Below are positions 1-7,819 of a stretch of 64,000 bases of DNA, piece after piece. The notes below the pieces were generated by a model. That model was not told where the DNA came from. It searched no databases and saw only the letters and a list, made by a program, of their open reading frames with translations. Both the position numbers and the translations under genes were made by a program. Within the stretch, counting starts at the first letter, position 1, and every line of letters starts with the position of its first letter. Source of the DNA: Myxococcales bacterium (lineage in GTDB: Bacteria; Myxococcota; UBA796; SXON01); the NCBI GenBank assembly GCA_009692585.1, contig SHYX01000021.1, positions 18,963-82,962 on the forward strand, given 5' to 3'.

Positions 1-2831
1 ATCGCTTCCACCAGTCCGTTGAGGGCTTCGGCCTCCAGCCCCGGGTCACCCCGGTTCAGCCGGAGCATCTCGCCCCAGTGGGCCAACGCCCGGGAGTGAC
101 GACCCTCCGCCCGTGCCAGACGAGCCCGCTGGCCCGCGACTTCCAGGAGGCCCGAGCGATCGCGCAGCCCCTCGAAGGTCGCGTAGGCGATGTCGAGCTC
201 CTTGTTCGCGGCCTCGATGTCCCCCAGCTTTCGGGCGGTGCGGGCACGGAGGACCCGCAGCCGGGCACGCGCGAGCCGATCCCCGTCGATGGTGGCCAGG
301 GCATGGTCGATCAGCGAGAGACCACGTTCGAGCTGATGGCTCTCGACCAGCGCCTGCGCATGGGCTCGGCGGGCCTCCAGTCGGGCGGTCGGCGACCCTG
401 CGGCGTCCGCGGCTTCGATGGCCTCCGCTGCCGCCGGGATGGCATCGCGAGCTCGCCCTCCACGGTTCATGCGGAACACCGCCTGCAACAGCGGCACGAC
501 CGCCGCCGTGGAGTCTCCGGCGCGGTGCCGATGCAGCCCCAGCGGCAGGTCGACGTCCAGGCCCGACGTGGCGCCCAGTTCCTGCCAGGCGTCGGCGATG
601 CGACGGTGGACCTCCTGCGGGTTGGCCACCTGGTCGAGCTGGGCGGTGGCCGCGCGATGGACCTCCGAGGATTCGATCACCAACGAACCAAGCTCCTCGG
701 TGACCAGTCCGGTCGCCAGAAGCGCATCGACGCCCGCATCGTTCACGGCGCGCACCAGCGCCACCGGGGGGTCCGGTCCCGCGAAGAGGCAGACGGCGAG
801 GGCCTCGCGGGCGGCAACGGGGTCGGTGCTGTGCTCCAACGCGGCGTTGAGCCGCCGGATGACCAGGGACTCGCGGCTCGGCGGCAACGCCTCGGCCGGC
901 GTGACGTCCGGCCGCAGGGTGTACTGGCCACGGTCGTTGAGCACCAGCAACTTCCGCGACGCCCACTCGCGCAACAAGAGCCCGGCGCCCCGCGGATCGC
1001 CCTCGTACTCCATGGACACCAGCCGCGCGAGCTCGGGCTCGAGCGCCAGGGACTCTTGAACCACCTTGCGGGTCTCGGTGAGGTTGAGCTTGCGCAGCCC
1101 GATGCGCCGGGCGCCGCGCTCCTGGAGGCTCTCGACCTTCCGCCCCAGGGCCGGATCCCCGGCGATGGCCTCGGCGCTGACCGTGCACACCGCCAGTACC
1201 GCGCGCTCACCCACCGTACGGTCCAGAAGGGCCTCGGCAATCGAGAGGCCGTCGCCCGCTGCGTGGGCGTGGTGCACGTCCTCGAGGATGAGGCAGGAGC
1301 CGCCTCGCCAGCTTCGGGCGTCGAGGTGGCGGTACAAGAACGCCAGGGCGACCGCGTCCGAGACCGGCGGCTCCCCCTCCCGGAGGAATCCACACCACCG
1401 GGCCAGGACGCTGGCCTCTTCATGGACCGCCGACGGCGGCAGCTTTCGGTCGCGCGCGATCCAACTCGCAAGCCGCCGCTCAGCGCCGTCTCGGTTGTCG
1501 TTCCAGGGAACGAGGATGTCACGAACGGCGCCGCGGTACCCGTCGTCCACCGAGGCCGGCGAGCGATAGCGAAGCCGCACAACCTCCATCCAGCCGGTTT
1601 CCTCCAGTGCAAGGGAGATGGAGCGGGTCAACCGCGATCGACCACTGCCGGCGTCGCCGACGATGAGCACGACACGGGGCTCGCTCAGCGCCACCACCTC
1701 ACGGGCCGCATCCCAGATGACCTTCCGTTCACGCTCGCGGCCGACCAGCGGCACTTCACGCAGGGCGAAGATCGGCAGCGACAGCCGCGAGGCCGCCTCC
1801 CAACCACGCTCCGGCGGCGGGTTCGCCGAGATCGGATCAGGAGCCACCCGATTCCAGCGCGGCGCACCCTCGGGGCGCGGTCCGGCCGGCTCGGGGGAGG
1901 AAAGCGGGTATTCCCCCGTTTCGAGTACCGGACCGGTAGACGCCCCCGCCTGGAGCGACGCGGGGATGGCGCGCACCCGGCCACGGAACGACAAGCCCTG
2001 CACCGCATCTCGTAGGGCCCGCCGCACGTCCGCAGCGCGGTCGAACCGTTGGCGGGGCTCCGGGTCCAAGAGCGCAGCCACCAGATCAGACAGCGCCAGG
2101 GGCACGTCGTCACTGACCGGGATCCGCTCCGCGGGATGCATCCGCGCTTCGAGGAGCTCCTGCCGGCCCTCCCCCGCGTGGGGCCGCTGACCGGTCAGCG
2201 TCTCGTAGAGCATCAGCCCGACCGCGTAGAGGTCCGTCCACGGGCCCAGGTCGTGCGTGCGGCCCAGGAGCTGCTCCGGCGCCATGTAGCCGGGCGTTCC
2301 CGAAATCACCTTCCGGTCACGATTCAGCTCCGCAAGCGCGTCGGCGACGCCCAGATCTGCGACCCAGGCGTGCACCTGCCCGTCGGTCCCTGCGTGCAGG
2401 AGGATGTTCCCGGGCTTGAGGTCCTGGTGCAGCATGAGGCGGGCGTGGACCGCAGCGAGGGCGTCGAGCACCTCGTCCATCAACCGCAGAACCTCGGCCA
2501 GGGCGGGACGCACCCGCAAGAGCTCGCCGAGGTTGCCCCCCACCGCGTACCCCAGCGCGACCCACGGTTCACCGCTCGACAGCACCCCGGTATCCACCAC
2601 CGGGATCACGTGCGGATGCACAATTCGCGCGCTGATCGCGACCTCCCGCGCGAAGCGGGCGCGGAACCGACGATGCAACGCCAGGTTCGGCTTGACGACC
2701 TTCACGGCAACCTCGCTGTCGAGCAGGCGGTCTTCGGCGTGGTAGACCACGCCCGTCGCGCCTTCGCCGAGGAGCCTCGTGGCAAGGTACCGCTCGGGGA
2801 GCTGCGGTAAGATCGTCGGCAAACCTGGCAT
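1..2831 (-). CDS. Ser/Thr protein kinase with AAA-type ATPase and helical repeat regulatory module (3' end beyond window)
   Basis: A signalling kinase expected to phosphorylate Ser/Thr on partner proteins, with the catalytic domain at the N-terminus (residues about 14-280). Visible motifs are the glycine loop LLGEGATGVVYHAED, the lysine in EVAVKVV, the catalytic loop LHQDLKPGN near 2430, DLG in place of DFG near 2360, and GTPGYMAPEQ. A linker then leads to a P-loop ATPase segment (VLIVGDAGSGRS, near 1660) and a long Ala/Leu/Arg-rich helical tail that looks TPR-like. This kinase-AAA-TPR layout is known from large myxobacterial regulators. The frame has no stop before the left edge, so 943 residues are visible and the C-terminus is missing. 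The ATG at 2831 directly abuts the stop codon of the upstream gene, so the two are probably co-transcribed. The activating signal cannot be read from the sequence. The long open frames on the plus strand here are antisense shadows. Confidence 0.9.
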   Translation of the reverse strand, partial: MPGLPTILPQLPERYLATRLLGEGATGVVYHAEDRLLDSEVAVKVVKPNLALHRRFRARFAREVAISARIVHPHVIPVVDTGVLSSGEPWVALGYAVGGNLGELLRVRPALAEVLRLMDEVLDALAAVHARLMLHQDLKPGNILLHAGTDGQVHAWVADLGVADALAELNRDRKVISGTPGYMAPEQLLGRTHDLGPWTDLYAVGLMLYETLTGQRPHAGEGRQELLEARMHPAERIPVSDDVPLALSDLVAALLDPEPRQRFDRAADVRRALRDAVQGLSFRGRVRAIPASLQAGASTGPVLETGEYPLSSPEPAGPRPEGAPRWNRVAPDPISANPPPERGWEAASRLSLPIFALREVPLVGRERERKVIWDAAREVVALSEPRVVLIVGDAGSGRSRLTRSISLALEETGWMEVVRLRYRSPASVDDGYRGAVRDILVPWNDNRDGAERRLASWIARDRKLPPSAVHEEASVLARWCGFLREGEPPVSDAVALAFLYRHLDARSWRGGSCLILEDVHHAHAAGDGLSIAEALLDRTVGERAVLAVCTVSAEAIAGDPALGRKVESLQERGARRIGLRKLNLTETRKVVQESLALEPELARLVSMEYEGDPRGAGLLLREWASRKLLVLNDRGQYTLRPDVTPAEALPPSRESLVIRRLNAALEHSTDPVAAREALAVCLFAGPDPPVALVRAVNDAGVDALLATGLVTEELGSLVIESSEVHRAATAQLDQVANPQEVHRRIADAWQELGATSGLDVDLPLGLHRHRAGDSTAAVVPLLQAVFRMNRGGRARDAIPAAAEAIEAADAAGSPTARLEARRAHAQALVESHQLERGLSLIDHALATIDGDRLARARLRVLRARTARKLGDIEAANKELDIAYATFEGLRDRSGLLEVAGQRARLARAEGRHSRALAHWGEMLRLNRGDPGLEAEALNGLVEA

Positions 2832-4265
2832 CTATCGCCGGTAGGGGGAGCGGAATCCGGTGACGAGCGGCTTTTCGCGACGCGCGGGGTCGAGCGCCTG
2901 ACCAGCCTGCTTCCTCAGGTCGAGTTTCCCGGTCACGACCACGCGCTCCCCGCTCAGCTTCAGGATCTCGGCGGTCGACCGGGTGTCCTTCCCGAGCCGG
3001 ATTTCCTGCGTGCCGACCAGGATCGACACGTGGCCCAGCTGAGGGCCACCCGCGTCCGCGGGTCGCGGTACGTAGACCCCCACCAGCGTCACCTCGTCAC
3101 CATCGTGCTCTGGGAGGTCGGCGGCGCGGGTGACTTCGACGATGGTCCTGTCGCTTTCCTTGGCCGCAGCGACCGCGTCGACCTCCTCGTCTTTCTTCCG
3201 CGCGTGATCTTCCGCCGCCTTCTCGCTTGCCGTCTGGGTCTCCGCCTCGCGCCCGAGCGCGGCGGCCTTGACGCCGTCCACCTCGACATCCAACTTGCCC
3301 TCCACCTCAGCCTTCTTTCCCTTCGCCACGACGACCTTCTCCTCCGCCACCTCTTGGGCGCCCGCCAGCTGCGCCGTCTGAAGCGCTCGGCCCGTGAGCG
3401 CGCGCTCGTCAGGTTTGCCTCGCTCGGTCTCCGCCGCGGCGGCCTTGGCCTCCGCCCCGGGCCCAACCCCCTTCTTACCCGCTTCCGGCACCGTCTTTCC
3501 GCCGGCGTCGTGAGCCTTCACATCGCGACCGGATAGCACCTTGTCCTTCGGCACCTCGTGCCTGGCCCGGGCCTCGACGCCAGCGACCTTGTCGTCGGCA
3601 TCGTTCGCCGCCACCCGCCGCTCCCCTGCCCGCCGGATCAACTGGGCGGCCTCGCCCGCGCGGTCGCCGGTGGCGCGGACCTTGGCGGTCTCGGCCTCGG
3701 CTTCGACGGCGCCGAGCTTCTTCTTCGCGGCTTCCTTCCGCATCTGGGCGGCGGCGGTCTCCTCGACGCCGGCCTTGCCCTTCCCTGGGACTTCCTTGGC
3801 TTGTTCAGCCACCGCCCCCTTCTTCGCCGCCGTCTTGTCCGCCCCCTTGGGCGCCCGCTCCTTCAGCGCCTTCTGCCGCGCCGCCTTGGCATCTTCGGCC
3901 TGGAGCTTGGCGCGGGCGCTCTCGGTCTCCTTCTTTTTACGCGCCGCGGTGCTGTCGAGCGCCGCCTTGGCCTTCTGGTCGGGCTCCCCGGAGCCCTGGG
4001 CCGCGTCGGGTTTCTTGCCACGGGCCTTCCCGACCGCGAGCGCGTCCTTTCTGGCCTGCGCCTTGAGCTCTTCAGGGCTCATGCGCGCCGGGTCCTTCAT
4101 CAGGTCGCGCAGCCCGCTGTTCCCTACGTTGTCTTGCATGTCGACCGTCGCGCCCTGTTGGAGCTTGACTCCGGCCTGGGGAACCGGCGCCTTTCCGGTT
4201 GCCGCGGGCTGGCCGACCGCCGGCGCCTTCTTCTTCTGGAGAAGCTGCTGTTCCTTCGCGTTCAC
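2832..4265 (-). CDS. Ala/Lys/Glu-rich protein with C-terminal OB-like domain, unknown function
   Basis: About 477 residues, not recognised as a named family. The central part (roughly residues 70-370) is low-complexity and rich in Ala, Lys, Glu and Asp, as in extended helices or coiled coils. The N-terminal segment contains DNVGNSGLRDLM, which faintly recalls the GNQAV-type motifs of phage-tail-like injection-system cargo; that resemblance is weak. The last about 90 residues are different, with alternating hydrophobics (DEVTLVGVYVPRP, LGHVSILVGTQEIRLG, ERVVVTGKLDLRK) that read like a small beta-barrel such as an OB fold. The GTG at 4265 is preferred because GGAG lies 7 bases upstream; a TTG at 4289 would add eight residues. 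No signal peptide is visible. The next gene, the kinase, starts at the base after its stop, suggesting a functional pair. mtnA is divergent. Confidence 0.75.
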   Translation of the reverse strand: MNAKEQQLLQKKKAPAVGQPAATGKAPVPQAGVKLQQGATVDMQDNVGNSGLRDLMKDPARMSPEELKAQARKDALAVGKARGKKPDAAQGSGEPDQKAKAALDSTAARKKKETESARAKLQAEDAKAARQKALKERAPKGADKTAAKKGAVAEQAKEVPGKGKAGVEETAAAQMRKEAAKKKLGAVEAEAETAKVRATGDRAGEAAQLIRRAGERRVAANDADDKVAGVEARARHEVPKDKVLSGRDVKAHDAGGKTVPEAGKKGVGPGAEAKAAAAETERGKPDERALTGRALQTAQLAGAQEVAEEKVVVAKGKKAEVEGKLDVEVDGVKAAALGREAETQTASEKAAEDHARKKDEEVDAVAAAKESDRTIVEVTRAADLPEHDGDEVTLVGVYVPRPADAGGPQLGHVSILVGTQEIRLGKDTRSTAEILKLSGERVVVTGKLDLRKQAGQALDPARREKPLVTGFRSPYRR

Positions 4266-4339
4266 GTGCCCACTCCGAGCGTGGCACAAGGTAGCACGAC
4301 ACCGGCAGCCCGTTAGGCGGACGGCTCCCCGAGTTGTTC

Positions 4340-5404
4340 ATGAATGTCGATGGCAAGGCCTTCCGCACCGTCTGGTGGGAAGCGGACCACGTCCGGATGA
4401 TCGACCAGCCGCTTCTGCCCCACCAGTTCCGCATCGTCGACATGGCCACCCACCGGGACACCGCCGAGGCCATCCGGATCATGACCGTCCGCGGGGCCGG
4501 CGCCATCGGGGCAACCGGGGCGCTTGGCCTCGCCCAGGCCGCCATCGAGGCCAACGACCGGGACTTCCACAGCTACGTCGGCGCCGCCGCGAACCTGCTC
4601 CGCGGCACCCGGCCCACCGCCCAGAACCTGTTCGCCGGGGTCGACGCGGTGCTCAGGGCCGTCGAGGCTGAGGGCTCCGACGTCAGCCGCGCCCGCGCCG
4701 CAGCCGTCGCCGCCGCGAACGACTTCGCTGCGGACGACGCCGCCTCGTGCCGGCGAATCGGCGAGCTGGGCGCCCCGCTGCTCGCCGAGCGCCGCCGCAT
4801 GTCCACCCACTGCAACGCCGGCTGGCTCGCCTTCGTCGACTGGGGGAGCGCACTCTCCCCGGTCTACGCCGCCCGCCGCGGCGGCATCGACGTCAGCGTG
4901 CTCGTCGACGAGACCCGCCCTCGACAGCAGGGTAGCCAACTGACGGCGTGGGAGCTCGGCCAGGAGGGCGTCCCCCACCGAGTCATCGCCGACAATGCCA
5001 CTGGGCACTTCATGGCCCGCGGCGAGGTGGACCTCTGCATCGTCGGCAGCGATCGCATCGCGGCCAACGGCGACGTCGCCAACAAGATCGGAACCTACAC
5101 CAGCGCCCTGGCGGCCGCGGCCAACGGCATCCCGTTCTACGTGGCCGCACCGACCACCACCATCGCCATGCACACCGCCTCCGGTGCCGACATTCCCATC
5201 GAAGAGCGGGACGAGGACGAGGTCCTCTACGTGTGGGGCTGGTCGGACGAAGGGCGTTTCGTCCGCGTGCGCACCGCGCCTCGCACCAGCCGCGCGCGCA
5301 ACCCCGCCTTCGACGTCACCCCGGCGGCGCTCATCGCGGGCATCATCACCGAACGAGGGATCGTGCCGGCCTCGCCCGAGGGGATCGCCTCGGTGGCACG
5401 GTAG
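4340..5404 (+). CDS. mtnA: S-methyl-5-thioribose-1-phosphate isomerase
   Basis: Converts methylthioribose-1-phosphate to methylthioribulose-1-phosphate in cytosolic methionine salvage. The protein (354 aa) matches the eIF2B-related MtnA family over its full length. VRGAGAIGATGALGLA lies near residues 50-65, the catalytic cysteine is Cys158 in STHCNAGWLAF, and the catalytic aspartate is Asp238 in VGSDRIAANGDVANKIGTY. These correspond to Cys160 and Asp240 of the Bacillus enzyme. The ATG at 4340 is used; an in-frame TTG two codons upstream is less likely. No other methionine salvage gene is adjacent, so it appears to be a stand-alone copy. The gene is divergent from the Ala/Lys-rich gene and ends 4 bp before the convergent gene at 5409. 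Confidence 0.93.
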   Translation: MNVDGKAFRTVWWEADHVRMIDQPLLPHQFRIVDMATHRDTAEAIRIMTVRGAGAIGATGALGLAQAAIEANDRDFHSYVGAAANLLRGTRPTAQNLFAGVDAVLRAVEAEGSDVSRARAAAVAAANDFAADDAASCRRIGELGAPLLAERRRMSTHCNAGWLAFVDWGSALSPVYAARRGGIDVSVLVDETRPRQQGSQLTAWELGQEGVPHRVIADNATGHFMARGEVDLCIVGSDRIAANGDVANKIGTYTSALAAAANGIPFYVAAPTTTIAMHTASGADIPIEERDEDEVLYVWGWSDEGRFVRVRTAPRTSRARNPAFDVTPAALIAGIITERGIVPASPEGIASVAR

Positions 5405-5408
5405 CCGG

Positions 5409-6185
5409 TCAGCGCTCGAACAACGCGCCCAGGAGCCGCAGGAGCAGCCGTTGCGCCGTCGCATCGGCGACGCTTCGCAGGGCGCGGTCCTCAGCCTCGG
5501 TCCGGTCCGGCGACTCCGCGCTCGCGGTCACGGAAAAACCCTTCAGCGTGGCGTCGCGCGCGCGGATGCGCACCCGCGAGACCTGCAGGCTGGTCCGCAC
5601 CACCACCAACTGCCCCTGCGCCGAGCTGGCCCCCCCTTCCGGGCGCGCGTCCAGACGTGCGAAAACGGTGCAATCGGTGTCGGGCGACCCCGGGGCGGCC
5701 CACTTCAGCCCGGCGTCCTCGATGTACCGCCGGACCACCTCCTCGACGCGCGGGGCGACCGGCGCCTCCCACACGATGCTGACCGCGCGCACCGGGTCGA
5801 CATAGGCCCTCCCCTCGTCGGTGCCCATCCAGCTCCGGAAGGTGCGCCGCACCACGTCTGAGGGGAAATCCGCCGTCGACCACTGGGCCGCCACTTCCAG
5901 AACCCGCTGGGCCCACCGGTGAGGCTCGGTCTCGCGCAGGGACTCGGCGGCGACCCGCTCGATCCCGACGCTGATCTCCGCCTTCAGGCTGGTCTCCAAA
6001 TCGACGTACCCCAGGCGGGTGGCTTCGCCGAGGCAGGCCTTCCACACCCCAGAAACCCGGCTCACATCACCATTTTCCTCCGCGTCCGCCGCGGCGAGCT
6101 TGCACGCCTCAAGGTGGCGGTCCGAGTCGCTCAGCGCGTCGAGCAGGCCGGCGTGCACCAGTCCGACCACGAGGGGAAGGATCAT
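5409..6185 (-). CDS. Hypothetical exported protein
   Basis: 258 residues, family not recognised. The N-terminus (MILPLVVGLVHAGLLDAL) is hydrophobic and resembles a signal peptide, so export is likely. The rest mixes helical segments with beta-rich stretches near the end (GQLVVVRTSLQVSRVRIRAR). The upper ATG of the long open frame lies inside the neighbouring phosphoesterase; the start chosen here (6185) overlaps that gene's stop in an ATGA arrangement, which indicates translational coupling. It may act with the phosphoesterase at the envelope, but nothing in the sequence gives a biochemical role. Confidence 0.75.
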   Translation of the reverse strand: MILPLVVGLVHAGLLDALSDSDRHLEACKLAAADAEENGDVSRVSGVWKACLGEATRLGYVDLETSLKAEISVGIERVAAESLRETEPHRWAQRVLEVAAQWSTADFPSDVVRRTFRSWMGTDEGRAYVDPVRAVSIVWEAPVAPRVEEVVRRYIEDAGLKWAAPGSPDTDCTVFARLDARPEGGASSAQGQLVVVRTSLQVSRVRIRARDATLKGFSVTASAESPDRTEAEDRALRSVADATAQRLLLRLLGALFER

Positions 6186-7201
6186 CCGGACACCTGACGT
6201 CGAAGTTCTGCGCCGCGAAAGCGGAACCAGCCGAGGTACTGGTTGGCCCACCAACGGTCCATGGTGATGTCCACCAGCTCGCGGTTCAGGGCGGTCTGAT
6301 ACAGTTCGTCGCCGTACTCCCGACCCGTGAGCCAATCGCGGACGGAGAACCGATCCCCGTCGTACATCGCGTACTGGGAGTGGCCGAAGGTCCAGCTCCC
6401 GGTGTTGACGTAGCGCACGCCCTCCACCTCGAGCACTCCGGGCATGTGGGCGTGCCCGCAGACGAGCGTGCTGGCGCCGGCCTTTCGGGCTCCGGCCACC
6501 GCCGGCCACAACATCGACATCGGATCTCCGGACTCGCTGCGCACCCAGTAGTTGATCCAGTCTTCGGTCGCCTGGCCGAAGCGACCCAGACCTAGCCGGC
6601 GGTACAGTCGGTTTCGCGCCCGCACGCCCAGCCAGAGCTTGTGCATCGCCCAATAGACCAGCCGGTTCGCCGGGGTGTAGAACTCGTGGAGCGGCATGCG
6701 CACCCAACCGACGAGGTGTTCCAGAGCGTGATGGATTCGCGTCATCCACCCCGAGCTGCGCAGATCAGGGCCGATGAAGGGGTCGAACTGGTGACCGTGC
6801 TGCACCACGATGTCGCCACCGATATGCAGCGTGCTGCACACGTCCCAGCGGAATATCTCGTGGAACAAGGCGATATCGACGTCGTGGTTGCCGTAGATGT
6901 AGGTCACGCCGGTCTTGTCGGCCAGCTCGGACAGCGCCCGCAACAGGGGGCCGTGGGCACGGAGGACGTTGGTGAGGCTCCAGGCCTGGTGAAAATCGAT
7001 GGCGTCCCCGACGATGACCAGCCGCGCTCCATCGTCACGCACCCGCGCGAGTAGGTCCAACAACGCCTTGTCCTTCCTCATGAAGATATCGCTGCGCGAG
7101 CCATCACCCAGGTGCAGATCGCTGATGAAGTACACCGGCCGGTCGGCCGCGATGCGCTTTTGGTGGCTCGCCTCGACGGGTTGGGACCAGGACCAGGACA
7201 T
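6182..7201 (-). CDS. LpxH-like calcineurin-type metallophosphoesterase (UDP-2,3-diacylglucosamine pyrophosphatase family)
   Basis: 339 residues of the calcineurin-like fold with every metal-binding motif in order: SDLHLGDGS (residues about 26-34), VGDAIDF, YGNHDVD, VVQHGHQFD and CGHAHMPG. Members of this group hydrolyse UDP-2,3-diacylglucosamine in lipid A synthesis (LpxH/LpxI role) or related phosphodiesters. The long insert after the GHQFD motif and the length (E. coli LpxH is about 240 aa) resemble the larger family members found in many non-enteric bacteria, so the exact substrate is uncertain. It lies divergent to engB and is translationally coupled (ATGA) to the exported protein downstream. 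No lpx neighbours are present. Confidence 0.8.
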   Translation of the reverse strand: MSWSWSQPVEASHQKRIAADRPVYFISDLHLGDGSRSDIFMRKDKALLDLLARVRDDGARLVIVGDAIDFHQAWSLTNVLRAHGPLLRALSELADKTGVTYIYGNHDVDIALFHEIFRWDVCSTLHIGGDIVVQHGHQFDPFIGPDLRSSGWMTRIHHALEHLVGWVRMPLHEFYTPANRLVYWAMHKLWLGVRARNRLYRRLGLGRFGQATEDWINYWVRSESGDPMSMLWPAVAGARKAGASTLVCGHAHMPGVLEVEGVRYVNTGSWTFGHSQYAMYDGDRFSVRDWLTGREYGDELYQTALNRELVDITMDRWWANQYLGWFRFRGAELRRQVSG

Positions 7202-7234
7202 CCGGGTACAGCATAGCTTGATACGCGCGGGCCC

Positions 7235-7816
7235 ATGAAACGCCTCTTTCCCGCCCGCGCCACCTTCATCGGCGCCTTCGTCGGTGACGTTCCCCGCGTC
7301 GCTCTTCCCGAAGTGGTGTTCGCCGGGCGGAGCAACGTCGGGAAGTCTTCAGCGATCAACGTCATCGTCGGCCAGCAGATCGCCCGCACCAGCTCCACAC
7401 CCGGGCGCACCCAGTCGGTCAACGTATTCGACCTCGGCGCCGCGAGGCTCATCGACCTCCCCGGCTACGGTTACGCCAAGGTCTCCAAGGCCATGCGCGA
7501 GGACTGGAAGAAGCTCATCGGCGGCTACCTGAGTGATCGCCCCGAAATCAAGTTGGTGGTGGCGCTCCTCGACGCTCGCCGCGAGGCACAGGACCTCGAC
7601 AAGACCCTGCTCGCGCAGCTCGCAGAGCTCGGCTTCCCCGTGCTCGGCCTCGCCACGAAAATCGACGACCTGCCCCGGGCACGCCGCGCCTCGACAGTCG
7701 CCTCGCTGGCCAAGGCGCTCGGGCTCCCGGACGACGCGGTCATCCCGTTTTCGGCCACGGAGAAGATCGGGGTCGACGAAGCGCGCGAGGCGATCAGCTG
7801 GGCGCTGAAAGCCTAG
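7235..7816 (+). CDS. engB: Ribosome biogenesis GTP-binding protein YsxC/EngB
   Basis: Small GTPase (193 aa) required for late assembly of the large ribosomal subunit. The G motifs are all present: G1 GRSNVGKSS (residues 31-39), the switch threonine in TSSTPGRTQSVN, G3 DLPGYGYAKVSK, G4 TKIDDL and a G5-like PFSATEK. Length and order are typical of the family. The ATG at 7235 is 33 bp from the divergent phosphoesterase start. The gene ends 3 bp before the convergent lipoprotein gene; no obvious terminator hairpin lies between them. Confidence 0.95.
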   Translation: MKRLFPARATFIGAFVGDVPRVALPEVVFAGRSNVGKSSAINVIVGQQIARTSSTPGRTQSVNVFDLGAARLIDLPGYGYAKVSKAMREDWKKLIGGYLSDRPEIKLVVALLDARREAQDLDKTLLAQLAELGFPVLGLATKIDDLPRARRASTVASLAKALGLPDDAVIPFSATEKIGVDEAREAISWALKA

Positions 7817-7819
7817 CCG

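Noticed and set aside
1893..1917. GGGGGA...TTCCCCC hairpin inside the kinase gene resembling the repeat element
   Set aside because: Lies in coding sequence, has a different loop and lacks the other module, so it is likely chance.
78..2015. 645-codon open frame on the plus strand
   Set aside because: Antisense of the kinase gene; the protein is Arg/Gly/Pro-rich without family motifs, while the minus strand shows full kinase motifs.
2840..2849. GGTAGGGGGA sequence near the end of the Ala/Lys-rich gene
   Set aside because: Matches only one edge of the repeat element; no partner arm follows.
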